A stretch of DNA of 64,000 nucleotides from Mesorhizobium sp. L-8-3 (GCF_016756615.1 NZ_AP023262.1:8247501-8311500), one strand, 5' to 3'; positions 8,857 to 17,043 are shown, numbered from the stretch's first letter. The notes: a model not told the origin generated them from the sequence alone. Program-made: numbers and translations.

Positions 8857-9609
8857 TCACGGCAGTTCCGAAAGCAGGCTTGCCTTGCCCGCTCGATTGA
8901 CGGCATGGGTGCTGTTGGCGGCACCGAGCTTGTGGCGGGCGCTCTCCAGGTAGCAACGCACTGTGCGCTCAGCGATGCCGAGAATCGTTGCGCACTCCCA
9001 ATGGGTCTTGCCCTCCGCAATCCAGCGCAGGCATTCACGTTCGCGACGTGATAGAGCAGCGGTGTCGGCGATATGGTTTCCTTCTAGCCGCACGATCGCC
9101 CAGTGCATATGAAGCGCGATCAACTGGAAATCGCGCATGTAGGCGAGGCGCAAGCGTTGCCAGTCCCGCGTACTGGCATTGCTCGTGATGGAGACGAGCG
9201 CCCGATCGCCGTGACGCCCATGAACAGGCAGGGAAATCCCATGCCGGCCGAGGCCGAATTCGCCGGCCTCGCCAAAGAGCCTGCGCACCGTCTGCTCATG
9301 CCGGTCAAATTCAGACCAGTCGATCGGCAGCATGCGGCGCAGGCCAACTTGGATCGCCGGATCAACGTCAACGAAATGCTCGGCCTTGTAGTGATCGATC
9401 CACTCGGGCGAATAGGTCACGGCGAGGTAAGGGCCGTCGTCCGGCCGATCAGTCAGGCCAACTCCGAGATAGGCGACCGACTTAAGGTCGTAAACGTCGA
9501 GCAGCTTCGCCAGTAGGGTCGAGATCTCAGCCGCGTCGAGCAGTTCGTCGATCTCCTCGAGCATGTCGAGAAGCTCCACATCGGTGTCAGCATGGGCTCG
9601 ACGGATCAT
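8857..9609 (-). CDS. LuxR-family quorum-sensing transcriptional regulator
   Basis: A 250-residue regulator with an N-terminal autoinducer-binding domain and a C-terminal LuxR helix-turn-helix. In the ligand pocket the conserved residues W70, Y74, D83, P84 and W98 are present, matching TraR W57, Y61, D70 and W85. The HTH (LSRRERECLRWIAEGKTHWECATILGIAERTVRCYLE, about residues 185-222) is complete. The start at MIRRAHAD (9609) is 6 bp after AAGGAAG. It probably senses the product of the synthase at 7332-7988, from which it is separated by a chemoreceptor fragment. That partnership is an inference. Confidence 0.9.
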   Translation of the reverse strand: MIRRAHADTDVELLDMLEEIDELLDAAEISTLLAKLLDVYDLKSVAYLGVGLTDRPDDGPYLAVTYSPEWIDHYKAEHFVDVDPAIQVGLRRMLPIDWSEFDRHEQTVRRLFGEAGEFGLGRHGISLPVHGRHGDRALVSITSNASTRDWQRLRLAYMRDFQLIALHMHWAIVRLEGNHIADTAALSRRERECLRWIAEGKTHWECATILGIAERTVRCYLESARHKLGAANSTHAVNRAGKASLLSELP

Positions 9610-9932
9610 TGGCCACTTCCTTTCGTTCGAGCCGCGTGTCAGGGCCGGCCGGCTTTCCAATAGGAGCCGGTGGGCTACCCGGGAGGAGATTGATGCCCAC
9701 CGGCGTCCTGGCCACCGTGACCTCCGGGTGGCCAGGAACTGATTGCCAACGCGCCCGAGGTCGAGCGACTTGGATCTGCGCTGAGGTGAGACGAAGCCGA
9801 GACTGAGCCGTAGGGACCGCTCTCACTCACCCCAAACTCGCTGGTCTGCAGCATCGACCGCACTAGACGAAGCGACGCAAACTCAGGGAAAATCCTACCC
9901 TCGTGGTCGCTGGCTGAAAGCAACCTTGCCGC
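9610..9932. other. Intergenic region with two strong hairpins
   Basis: About 320 bp between ridA and the luxR-type gene. The left part (9666-9736) holds two 10-bp-stem hairpins described separately. The rest (9740-9932) shows no gene-like frame or clear promoter. A 37-codon frame at 9692-9805 starts inside the first hairpin after GGGAGGAG and is probably not a gene. Confidence 0.5.
9666..9736 (-). ncRNA. Tandem hairpins, candidate anti-Shine-Dalgarno small RNA or leader (copy 1)
   Basis: Hairpin 1 has arms GCCGGTGGGC (9666-9675) and GCCCACCGGC (9695-9704) around a 19-nt loop. Read on the minus strand the loop contains CTCCTCCC, which is complementary to a Shine-Dalgarno sequence. Hairpin 2 has arms CCTGGCCACC (9707-9716) and GGTGGCCAGG (9727-9736), with GGAGG in its minus-strand loop, so the two loops could also pair with each other. 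The sequence GGAGCCGGTGGGC at 9663-9675 recurs in the second cluster at 25739-25751. Hairpins exposing CCUCCUCCC loops are the hallmark of the rhizobial alpha-r14/NfeR1-like small RNAs, but membership here is inferred. It lies on the strand of, and about 57 bp before, the luxR-type start. Confidence 0.5.
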
Positions 9933-10277
9933 CTATGACGCAGCCGTTACCACCACCTCGATTAGGGTATCTTTGCCTAAGTCAGACACGCCGATTGTGG
10001 CTCGCGCGGGAAGGTGCTCCGACGGGAGCCATTCCAGCCACGCTTCGTTCATACGGTCTCTCTGCGAAAAGTCAGACACGTATATCATAGCCGTCAGAAG
10101 CTTTTCTTTTGACGAGCCCACTTCGGCCAAGAGTTCATCGATCCTTCGGCATATCTGGGCAGTCTGTCCCTTCATGGACTGTGACTTGTCGTCTGCCACG
10201 AGGCCTCCGAAGTGGAAGACTCCGTTATGTTCCACCACCCTGTGATTGATCTTCGTCCTTACATGTCGCGTAATCAT
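9933..10277 (-). CDS. RidA family protein (enamine/imine deaminase)
   Basis: A 114-residue member of the RidA/YjgF/UK114 family, which hydrolyses reactive enamine or imine intermediates formed by amino-acid-oxidising enzymes. The ending PARATIGVSDLGKDTLIEVVVTA carries the catalytic arginine and the usual terminal strand. The start MITRHV at 10277 is 4 bp after GGGAGG and is better than one four codons upstream. It is the last gene of the oxidase block, 23 bp after the oxidase B-subunit. An oxidase that makes an imine makes a RidA partner sensible. Confidence 0.9.
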   Translation of the reverse strand: MITRHVRTKINHRVVEHNGVFHFGGLVADDKSQSMKGQTAQICRRIDELLAEVGSSKEKLLTAMIYVSDFSQRDRMNEAWLEWLPSEHLPARATIGVSDLGKDTLIEVVVTAAS

Positions 10278-10300
10278 GTGGCCTCCCACGCAAGCATTCC

Positions 10301-11413
10301 TTAGGCGAAACGTTTGATGCTGAATGGTTCGATAGGGGCATCGGTCGAACCCTTTGCGATTAGTTCGGCCATCACTTCCCCGACAGCGGGGGCCAGTTGA
10401 AAGCCATGCTCGGAAAAGCCGAAGGCATGAAAGGCGTTTTCTTCAGTCGATGACGGTCCTATTACTGGTATCCGATCGGGCATACAGCCCTCGATACCTG
10501 ACCATGATCGAATGATTGTGGCGTTGGCCATAATTGGGAAGATGCCGATTGCGGTTTCCGCAGACAGTCGCAACTGCTCGAAGTTGATTTCCGTGACATT
10601 GCTTCCCGGCTCGGCCCGTCCACGACGCGCTCCTCCGATGACCACGGTTCCGTTAGGCATCTGCTTGAAGGACAAGGGACGACCGGCCGCTCCGACCACG
10701 GCACGACAAAAGGGTGGCATCCTGTTGGTGACGATCATCATGGGTGCGACGGCTTCGACCGGCGCCCTTTCACCCAACTGCTGGGCGATGCCGCCGGCCC
10801 ATGCGCCAGCGCAATTCAGCAGGTAGCGCCCGACGAAGGTTTCACCGTTGCTACAAGTCACCGTCCAGTCGCCACCCGTACGATGAACTGTCTGGACCGC
10901 TGTCTTCTCATGAAACTTTGCCCCCAGAGCCTGGGCCTTCCTCTGAAAGGCAAAGGTCGTCTGGTAGGGAAGCGCAAATCCGTCGTCCAGGCTAGCTAGA
11001 GCCCCAACACAATGTCCGGCGACGGCCGGAAGATACTCTCGCAGTTCCCCCCGTCCGATAATGGTCTCGTGCTTGAAACCCAATGCGCAAACATCGGCGG
11101 CGCGCGCTCTTAGCGCTTCAAGTTCGGCCTTCGTCTCGGCAACCCTGATCTGCGGGGCATTTTGAAAGCCGCAGTCATCGTCGACGAGATCCTCGATCCG
11201 ATGCCAAATCTCCATTGATCGCTGCGAGAGAGGAATCTCGGCGAAATGCCGACCAAGGCGCCGCACACCGCCAGCATTCGTACCCGAGGCGTGTCGCGCT
11301 ACCGTGTCCTTTTCGAAAACGATCACGGACAGACCGCTCATTGCGGAATTGAGCGCTGCTGCACAACCATGAATGCCGCCGCCGACAACGATGAGATCAG
11401 CCGTCTTATTCAT
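10301..11413 (-). CDS. FAD-dependent oxidase subunit B (DadA/HcnC/octopine-oxidase-B type)
   Basis: A 370-residue D-amino-acid-oxidase/glycine-oxidase-fold flavoprotein. It begins with the FAD-binding motif VVGGGIHGCAAA (residues about 10-21), has FEKDTVARHASGTNAGGVRR shortly after, and ends with the FGFSEHGFQLAPAVGEVMAELI stretch typical of the family. It is the third gene of a set with a small [2Fe-2S] protein and a second flavoprotein, the composition of hydrogen cyanide synthase HcnABC and of octopine/nopaline oxidases. The likely reaction is oxidation of a secondary or primary amine carbon-nitrogen bond with electrons passed to the respiratory chain. The substrate cannot be told from the sequence. 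Confidence 0.88.
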   Translation of the reverse strand: MNKTADLIVVGGGIHGCAAALNSAMSGLSVIVFEKDTVARHASGTNAGGVRRLGRHFAEIPLSQRSMEIWHRIEDLVDDDCGFQNAPQIRVAETKAELEALRARAADVCALGFKHETIIGRGELREYLPAVAGHCVGALASLDDGFALPYQTTFAFQRKAQALGAKFHEKTAVQTVHRTGGDWTVTCSNGETFVGRYLLNCAGAWAGGIAQQLGERAPVEAVAPMMIVTNRMPPFCRAVVGAAGRPLSFKQMPNGTVVIGGARRGRAEPGSNVTEINFEQLRLSAETAIGIFPIMANATIIRSWSGIEGCMPDRIPVIGPSSTEENAFHAFGFSEHGFQLAPAVGEVMAELIAKGSTDAPIEPFSIKRFA

Positions 11414-11434
11414 GAAGCGCTCTCAATTGCCACG

Positions 11435-12811
11435 CTATGGTTTTGTTTCTGCCTTGCCCAATGCAGCAAGTTCACGAAGCGCCAACGGCTTCAGCGGCGG
11501 ACGAATCCGGTAGTAGTCGACTGCCGATGGAGTTTCCCCGCGACGCTCAGCGATGATCTCTGTCGCTGCCAATCCGCAAACACGGCCCTGACAAGGCCCC
11601 ATGCCGTTTCGCAAGTACGATTTCACCTGGTTCAGCCCGGTGGCGCCAAGGTCAACAACAGCGCGTATCTGACCTGCCGTCGTCTCCTCGCAGCGGCAGA
11701 TGATCGTCTCGTCTGCTGGCGCTGTGATGTCGACTGAAGGGGCATATAGGGCTTCGAGGAACGGGCGGATCGACAACTCCGCGCGAAGCTTTGATAGTAG
11801 CCTATCAATGTCGTGCGAAGGCGCCCTACCCAGCTTTTGCGCGATGCGTTTGCCAACGATCCGGCCCTGCAAAGCAGCAGCTCGCGCCCCCCCGATGCCG
11901 CCCCCGTCACCAGCAACAAAGACATTCGGAACGCTGGTTTCGCCGAATTGATCAAACCGCGGCACGAAACAGCGCTGGTTCTCGTTCCATACGTGATCGC
12001 ACCGTAGTAGGCGGGATATTTGCTGGTTCGGAACCACCCCTTGGTGCAAGGCCACGAGTGCGGTCTCGATTCGATGCAGGTGGCCGCTGGAATAGAACGT
12101 TACCGCCTCCGCCCGCTTTTCGCCGACAACGGCAATCCTGGTAGCACCGGGATAGATCGGTATGCCTGCCCGTTTCACGGCAAGCATTAATGCCGCGCCT
12201 TTTTTAAGGTAACTGACGGTAGGCGAATTCAATCGAAGTTTTCGAAGCGCGGCGACATAACGGGAGCGGGGGACGGTCTCGACGATTGCTCTCGGCTTGG
12301 TCCCGGCAGTGATCATCTGCGCCGCAACCAGCCAAAGCAGCGGGCCTGAACCGACAAACGTCACACCGTCATCAAGAAGGCCCGGACCTTTGAGCATGAT
12401 CTGACACGCACCGGCGGTCATGACGCCGGGCAACGTCCAGCCAGGCATGGGTGTCGGCCTCTCAATGGCGCCGCTTGCAACCACCAGAGCTCCAGTGGCC
12501 AATTCTGTGGAAGCCCCATCCTTCGAATAGATGATGCGAAGTTCGGGATTGACGTTCCAGACGGTGGCTCCAGCCACATAGGCGGCCCCGCAGGCGCGAA
12601 ATTCTCGAACCAGTTCGAGACCTTCCTCATAGTCTTTCCCGAGGATCGACAGTTGGTGCGAACTAGCATGTTCAACCGCACGGTAGATCTGTCCGCCTGG
12701 GGCGTGTTGTTCATCTAGCAGGATCGTCGAGAGCCCGGCGCGAGCACATTCGATCGCCGCTGTCATGCCGGCTGGGCCGCCGCCAATGATCGCGACGTCA
12801 CAAAAGGTCAT
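11435..12811 (-). CDS. FAD/NAD(P)-binding oxidoreductase subunit A with BFD-type [2Fe-2S] domain (HcnB/octopine-oxidase-A type)
   Basis: A 458-residue flavoprotein with the dinucleotide motif IIGGGPAGMTAAIECARAG at residues about 8-26 and a second one at FVGSGPLLWLVAAQ. Near the C-terminus, ICRCEETTAGQIRAVVDLGA and GMGPCQGRVC form the four-cysteine BFD-like iron-sulfur domain. This domain layout is that of HcnB and of the A subunit of octopine/nopaline oxidases (OoxA/NoxA). The start overlaps the end of the upstream [2Fe-2S] gene by 14 bp, so the three subunits are translated together. The B subunit follows after 21 bp. The complex is probably peripheral to the inner membrane. Confidence 0.88.
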   Translation of the reverse strand: MTFCDVAIIGGGPAGMTAAIECARAGLSTILLDEQHAPGGQIYRAVEHASSHQLSILGKDYEEGLELVREFRACGAAYVAGATVWNVNPELRIIYSKDGASTELATGALVVASGAIERPTPMPGWTLPGVMTAGACQIMLKGPGLLDDGVTFVGSGPLLWLVAAQMITAGTKPRAIVETVPRSRYVAALRKLRLNSPTVSYLKKGAALMLAVKRAGIPIYPGATRIAVVGEKRAEAVTFYSSGHLHRIETALVALHQGVVPNQQISRLLRCDHVWNENQRCFVPRFDQFGETSVPNVFVAGDGGGIGGARAAALQGRIVGKRIAQKLGRAPSHDIDRLLSKLRAELSIRPFLEALYAPSVDITAPADETIICRCEETTAGQIRAVVDLGATGLNQVKSYLRNGMGPCQGRVCGLAATEIIAERRGETPSAVDYYRIRPPLKPLALRELAALGKAETKP

Positions 12812-13106
12812 AAAAGTCTTCCTCGGAAGGACGCCGCTGCCGGCGAACGACCATGCCTTCTCTGACCGGCATCATGCAGGCCTGACGATCATAAACCCCA
12901 TCAACTTCGACAAGGCACTCGAAGCAAATTCCCATCATGCAGTAGGGGCCGCGTTCAGCACCAGAAACAGGAGTGGAGCGGAAGACCGCCTTCCCAGCCG
13001 CCAAAAGAGCTGATGCGATCGAATCTTCCGGCGTAGCCGTAATCGTCTGGCCCTCAAACTTGAAAGCCAGCGGAGCGCCATCCTTTGTTTCAATGCGCTT
13101 GAACAT
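12798..13106 (-). CDS. Small (2Fe-2S)-binding oxidase subunit (HcnA type)
   Basis: A 102-residue ferredoxin-like protein with the cysteine pattern YCMMGICFECLVEVDGVYDRQAC (residues about 55-77), which binds the plant-type [2Fe-2S] cluster. This is the same size and motif as HcnA and as the N-terminal domain of sarcosine-oxidase alpha chains. It lies directly after the M24 hydrolase gene (6 bp gap) and overlaps the A subunit by 14 bp. It carries electrons between the two flavins or to the respiratory chain in relatives. Confidence 0.88.
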   Translation of the reverse strand: MFKRIETKDGAPLAFKFEGQTITATPEDSIASALLAAGKAVFRSTPVSGAERGPYCMMGICFECLVEVDGVYDRQACMMPVREGMVVRRQRRPSEEDFYDLL

Positions 13107-13112
13107 GAGTTC

Positions 13113-14312
13113 TCACCTCTGGAGCACGTTGAGTTCTCGCGAGCAGCGCGTGAGAAGTTCCGCTCCATCTTCGGTGATCAGGTAGGTGTCCTCGGGATGT
13201 GCGGAGAAACCGGGCAAGTAGATGCTCGGCTCGATCGTAACGACCATTCCGGCTTGCAGCGGAAGTTTGTCGCCCGCGCCGATTTCAGGAAGTTCGGCAG
13301 CCTCCAGGCCGACACCGCGGCCGGTGCGATGGACAAATGTTTCGCCGATGCCTGCCTTGTCGAGCATTTCACGCGCGACCAAGTCCGGAACTTCGGCCGC
13401 AACGCCTGGTCGCAACACCGAAACCGCCTTATCATAGGCATCGAGCACTATCCGGAAAGTATCCTGCTCAGTCGAAGTCGGCTTCCTCATGGACACGTTT
13501 CGCGCGAAGCCGATGCGGTAATTCTGAAACTGCGGCACTCGGCAAAAGTCGAGCAGGATCATATCGTCGGGCTCGATGGCGCGAGTCGAAGCCAGAGCAT
13601 GAACCATGTCGCTGCGCGGCCCCGAAGTGATGATCTGCGAACTTTCGGCCAGCGGATGATCCAATGGGCAGCCACAATTGGTGTGGTCGCAATGCCAAGC
13701 GTGTTGGTGCGCAGCTTCGTCGCGGCCGAGCATCGCGATTTCGAACTCGCGTATTCCGGGACGAATACCGGCGCATTCGGCATAGTACTCCTGCACCGCC
13801 ATCTTGCCGCCGATACGCAGGATATCGATTTCCTCTGCAGATTTGATGATGCGCATTTCCTCGACGGCTCCGGCGCTCGAATTGATCTCGGCCGCCGAAA
13901 GCTCGCATTTGAAGAGTTCGTGCAGGGCCGCTGAGATGAAGTTCTTCTCCACGCCGAGCTTTTTGCCCTCGAGGCCCTTTTCCTTGAATATCTCATTCAG
14001 CAGGTTCAGCCCGCCGAAGACCTCCGTTTCACTACCCCACTCCACATGGTAGCGGATGTCGGCGAACCACGAGCGCCGCTTGGCAAATAGGTACTCGAGC
14101 TTCGGAACGATCAGTGCCGGCTCGCCAGACGCAGGAACGACCGCGCATATGAGGCGCCGGGGCATGGCGTATTCGCTTCGGTTGCTGTAGCCCCACAGGC
14201 CGGTGATGTAGCGAACGTTCTCCGGCTTAATCACGAGCAAACCATCGAGCCCACGGGCACGAATCTGCGCCTGGAGGTTGGTCATGCGGTGTTGAAAAGT
14301 CTCGATGCGCAT
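13113..14312 (-). CDS. M24 (pita-bread) family hydrolase, creatinase/Xaa-Pro peptidase-like, with incomplete metal site
   Basis: A 399-residue protein with the two-domain creatinase/prolidase layout: a creatinase N-terminal domain (residues about 8-140) and an M24 catalytic domain (residues about 160-395). Of the five metal ligands of metallo-members, Asp255 (ILLDF), Glu361 (TIEPSIY) and Glu374 (HPEDT) are present. The second Asp is Gly268 (IGFAR instead of SDxTR) and the metal His is Arg332 (HRTGRG instead of HRTGHG). It may therefore act like creatinase, without metal, or be a divergent amidinohydrolase. It leads the oxidase operon, with a conserved promoter element at 14378-14432. It probably releases the amine that the oxidase then oxidises (inference). 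Confidence 0.8.
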   Translation of the reverse strand: MRIETFQHRMTNLQAQIRARGLDGLLVIKPENVRYITGLWGYSNRSEYAMPRRLICAVVPASGEPALIVPKLEYLFAKRRSWFADIRYHVEWGSETEVFGGLNLLNEIFKEKGLEGKKLGVEKNFISAALHELFKCELSAAEINSSAGAVEEMRIIKSAEEIDILRIGGKMAVQEYYAECAGIRPGIREFEIAMLGRDEAAHQHAWHCDHTNCGCPLDHPLAESSQIITSGPRSDMVHALASTRAIEPDDMILLDFCRVPQFQNYRIGFARNVSMRKPTSTEQDTFRIVLDAYDKAVSVLRPGVAAEVPDLVAREMLDKAGIGETFVHRTGRGVGLEAAELPEIGAGDKLPLQAGMVVTIEPSIYLPGFSAHPEDTYLITEDGAELLTRCSRELNVLQR

Positions 14313-14738
14313 CCAAAAACTCCGTGGACGAGCAACGACGATCTGCTGCCCCTAGAGCAATACTCCTGGGATGGATGAGTCAGGTCAAATCGCAAGAGTT
14401 CGGATATCTATGCGTAGGCCTTATCCATTCCGGGCAGAGGGGACTGCCTGAAGTTCGCCCGGTGCGGCGCTCGCATCGGGCGGCGAGGCGCGATTGGCTC
14501 CAGTTGGTTGGTCTAGCAGCCGGTCTCTGGTGATTCTTCGGGATCGGCCCGCGGAAACTTTTCAATGTAGCCACGAGTCTGAGCAGTTCGATCCGAGTGC
14601 GAACAGAAGCCTAATCCCGGTCTGGAGCGATGCATGTGCGTACCCATATGGCCTGTGAGATCGCTACTTTGCACCTCGGAACGTCTACTTCGCCAGGACG
14701 CGCGTGTTCTGGGATTTGCCGATGTTATCTGATCGGTC
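14313..14738. other. Intergenic region upstream of the M24-oxidase operon
   Basis: About 425 bp with no gene-like frame. The right end follows glutaminase, whose gene runs on the same strand. The part at 14378-14432 is a conserved promoter element shared with the transporter operon. The remaining 14433-14738 shows no recognisable feature and looks like degenerate sequence. There is no obvious hairpin terminator after glutaminase, so read-through from the transporter operon is possible. Confidence 0.5.
14378..14432 (-). promoter_or_regulatory. Shared promoter/operator element upstream of the M24-oxidase operon
   Basis: This stretch aligns without gaps to 20968-21022, with about 43 of 55 positions the same. 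It lies about 65 bp before the M24 start, almost the same distance as the partner has from its gene (about 73 bp). The best-conserved part reads GATTTGACCTGA on the minus strand and could include a -35 box TTGACC. Upstream it has ATAAGG-type and CGCAT sequences that fit a LysR T-N11-A site. The NocR/OccR-like LysR at 21200-22090 is the obvious candidate binder (inference). Confidence 0.6.
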
Positions 14739-15671
14739 TCAACCGCGAACAAACACCGACCATCCCATAGCATGTGACAACTCCTCAAGAGCAGCGGTTC
14801 CCAGTAGCGAATTTCCGTTGGAATCTAGCCCCGGCGCCCACGTCGCTATGGACGCTTTGCCCGGTACAATTGCCAAGATTGCGCCACCGACACCGCTCTT
14901 CGCCGGCAGACCAACTCTGTAGGCAAACTCACCGGATCCATTGTAGTGGCCACATGTCAACATCAGCGCATTGATAAGTCTCACACTGCTGGCCCGTACC
15001 AGCTGGGGGCCAGTGTCGAAACCCGCAAGGAACCGACCGGAGCGGGCCAACTGCTCGCACGTCATGGCGATCGCGCAGTGATGGAAATATGTGCCTAACG
15101 TAAGCTCGCAGGAGTGTGCGAGATTATCATAAGCAGCGAGCACGTGAGCCAGAGCCCAGTTCTTGTGGCCAGAAAGCTTCTCGGATTCAGCTACACTCGG
15201 GTCGATCCTGATACCAGAATCCGATGCAGCCGTCTGAACAAAAAGAAGTATTTCGGCGAGCGCCTCCGCTGGCGACGATCCCGCTAAGATCGTGTCCGTC
15301 GTGACGATCGCACCAGCGTTGACGAACGGATTTGACGGAATCCCCTGCCTAACCTCTAGCTCTTGCAGCGAGTTGAACGCGTTCGTCGAGGGCTCTCGTC
15401 CCACCCTTTGCCAAAAGCTCTCCCCCCTGCGCCCCAACGCGATTGCCAAGGTGAACACCTTCGAAACGCTCTGTATCGAGAATGGTGTTGAGACGTCGCC
15501 CGCACTTAATTGTCGTCCATCCGACAAGCACACGGAGATCGCAAATCTATCCGGATCCACCGAGGCAAGTTCGGGTATGTATTTTGCCACGTCCCCCTTG
15601 GTCTTGGTTGCCTTGGCCGAGCGGAAAATCCGCTCAAGTACACCCTCAACGCTACGTTCATTCCTGACCAT
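14739..15671 (-). CDS. glsA: Glutaminase
   Basis: Converts L-glutamine to L-glutamate and ammonia. The 310-residue protein is full length for the serine-dependent beta-lactamase-like glutaminases. It has the S68-x-x-K71 catalytic pair (IQSVSK), NPFVNAGAI, ESEKLSGHKNWALA, and the C-terminal YNGSGEFAYRVGLPAKSGVGGAI with the conserved tyrosine and valine residues. It is separated by 8 bp from the deleted 2-hydroxyacid dehydrogenase and shares the strand of the transporter operon. Its presence suggests that the imported compound yields glutamine or a gamma-glutamyl product, but this is an inference. Confidence 0.92.
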   Translation of the reverse strand: MVRNERSVEGVLERIFRSAKATKTKGDVAKYIPELASVDPDRFAISVCLSDGRQLSAGDVSTPFSIQSVSKVFTLAIALGRRGESFWQRVGREPSTNAFNSLQELEVRQGIPSNPFVNAGAIVTTDTILAGSSPAEALAEILLFVQTAASDSGIRIDPSVAESEKLSGHKNWALAHVLAAYDNLAHSCELTLGTYFHHCAIAMTCEQLARSGRFLAGFDTGPQLVRASSVRLINALMLTCGHYNGSGEFAYRVGLPAKSGVGGAILAIVPGKASIATWAPGLDSNGNSLLGTAALEELSHAMGWSVFVRG

Positions 15672-15679
15672 CTGCGGCC

Positions 15680-16219
15680 CTAGTAGCCGACCGCAGGATC
15701 GACGACATTTGGGAGCGCCTCGTTGTGGAAAGCGCGCCGCAAATTCCCGCAGACTTGCTCGATCGCAGTGGTGGGATTGATCGCGGCGGAGTTGTGCGGG
15801 GTTGTGGTGATCTTTGGATGGCTCCAGAACGGGTGATCAGCCGGCAGCGGCTCTGTCCGAAAAACGTCGAGCACTGCGTGCCGTATGCGCCCTTCGTCGA
15901 GCGCCATGAGCAGGTCATGCTCCACCACGAGGTCGCCGCGTCCGACATTAATGAGCGCGACACCGTGGCGCAGGCCGCTGAAGAAGCTGCGGTCCAGGAA
16001 ATTGCGCGTCGCCTTCGTTGATGGCAGCAGTGCGACGAGGATGTCGGCGCGCGCGCAGAGTTCTGCGAGACCGTCCCGCCCGTGCCGTGCGCCTCCATCG
16101 CAGGGGGAGCGCGCGACCTCGTGGTCGGGAAAGGCTGCGGCAAGGGCGGAGGGCCAGCGCTCGTCGCTCAACTCGCTGAGAAAGAGGATCATGGGCTTGC
16201 TGGCCGGTGATGTTGTCAT
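15680..16219 (-). pseudogene. Glyoxylate/hydroxypyruvate reductase (GhrA-type) with large internal deletion
   Basis: The 179-residue product starts with the N-terminal strand of a GhrA-like D-2-hydroxyacid dehydrogenase (MILFLSELSDERWPSALAAAFPDHEV, residues about 10-36). It then jumps to the second half of the NAD-binding domain (LAELCARADILVALLPSTKATRNFLDRSFF, about residue 52 on). It continues with GVALINVGRGDLVVEHDLLMALDEG and HPKITTTPHNSAA to the normal C-terminus. Relatives have about 310 residues. Missing are the rest of the substrate domain, including its active-site arginine region, and the GxGxxG of the Rossmann fold. The deletion of about 130 codons kept the frame. The product cannot bind NAD normally, so loss of function is likely. 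Confidence 0.8.
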
Positions 16220-16236
16220 GGTCGTGCAACGAGGAC

Positions 16237-17043
16237 CTAGCTCAATCCACGGTTCAGACCGCCGTCAGCTCGAAGCAGTTGGCCGGTTATGTAGGACGAA
16301 GCGGGAGACACGAGAAACGCGATAGTCTCCGCGATCTCTTCGGGTTGTCCCGCTCGAGCCATCGGGATCGAGCGCAGCAATTCCAAGTCGGACTCCGCCA
16401 CGGCGTTGGCCAGCATCCCCGGCAAGACGCAATTCATACGGATGCCCATCGCAGCGTACCGATCAGAGTAGAGACGAGCGAAGCCGTGAAGGGCCGAGCG
16501 CACTGGGCCGAGGAGGTATCGCAGCCTTGGTTCAGCGGCTTCCATACCCGAGACGGCGACGATGGCGCCTCCTCCTGATTCCAGAAGATGCGGCGTCGCA
16601 AATCTCGCGACGCTTACGGTACCGAGCACCAGAAGGTCGAGCGCGTCATGCCAAGCCTCCCGCGGAATCGCGAAAATATCGGGCTTGAAGTCGGGATCGA
16701 ACCCGAGCCTCGCTGTATTAGGTCTTCGCGCGGGCGCTACGTCCAAATTCTGTATTATTGATGCATAGCGCCCGGTGCTGACCACTACGGCGTCAAGCCT
16801 GCCGAACTTGGCGATCGCGCCAGCAATGAATTCTTCAACATCGCTTTCGTTCGTCAGCGTGCCCGCGAAGTCCCAAGCGTCAAGCTCGGCTGCGAGTTCT
16901 TCACACCCACAGCGCGACATCAAACCCAAGCGGTAACCTTGTCCTGCCAGCAGGCGCGCAGTTGCCGCTCCGATGCCACGGCTTGCACCCGTGACCACCG
17001 CAACACGACCTCTGTCCATTCGGACATCCGCCGAGCCGCTCAA
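16237..17043 (-). CDS. SDR family oxidoreductase with atypical catalytic site
   Basis: A 268-residue short-chain dehydrogenase/reductase. The cofactor motif TGASRGIG is intact at residues about 18-25, and the C-terminal family signature SPASSYITGQLLRADGG is present. In the catalytic region the usual Y-x-x-x-K is not found: the sequence reads RYLLGPVRSALHGF, with Arg where Lys is expected and Leu four residues before it. The start overlaps the stop of the ABC ATPase by 4 bp, so it belongs to the transporter operon. It may be a divergent SDR that reduces or oxidises a carbonyl made in the pathway. The substrate is unknown. Confidence 0.8.
   Translation of the reverse strand: MSGSADVRMDRGRVAVVTGASRGIGAATARLLAGQGYRLGLMSRCGCEELAAELDAWDFAGTLTNESDVEEFIAGAIAKFGRLDAVVVSTGRYASIIQNLDVAPARRPNTARLGFDPDFKPDIFAIPREAWHDALDLLVLGTVSVARFATPHLLESGGGAIVAVSGMEAAEPRLRYLLGPVRSALHGFARLYSDRYAAMGIRMNCVLPGMLANAVAESDLELLRSIPMARAGQPEEIAETIAFLVSPASSYITGQLLRADGGLNRGLS

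Noticed and set aside
9692..9805. 37-codon frame with a good ribosome site (GGGAGGAG) inside the hairpins
   Set aside because: The apparent ribosome site is the loop of a perfect stem that recurs at 25.7 kb; the product has no recognisable feature.
13113..14312. Ectoine hydrolase (DoeA) pathway
   Set aside because: No deacetylase, dehydrogenase or transporter of the ectoine set is nearby, and the active-site pattern differs; only the broad M24 family is supported.
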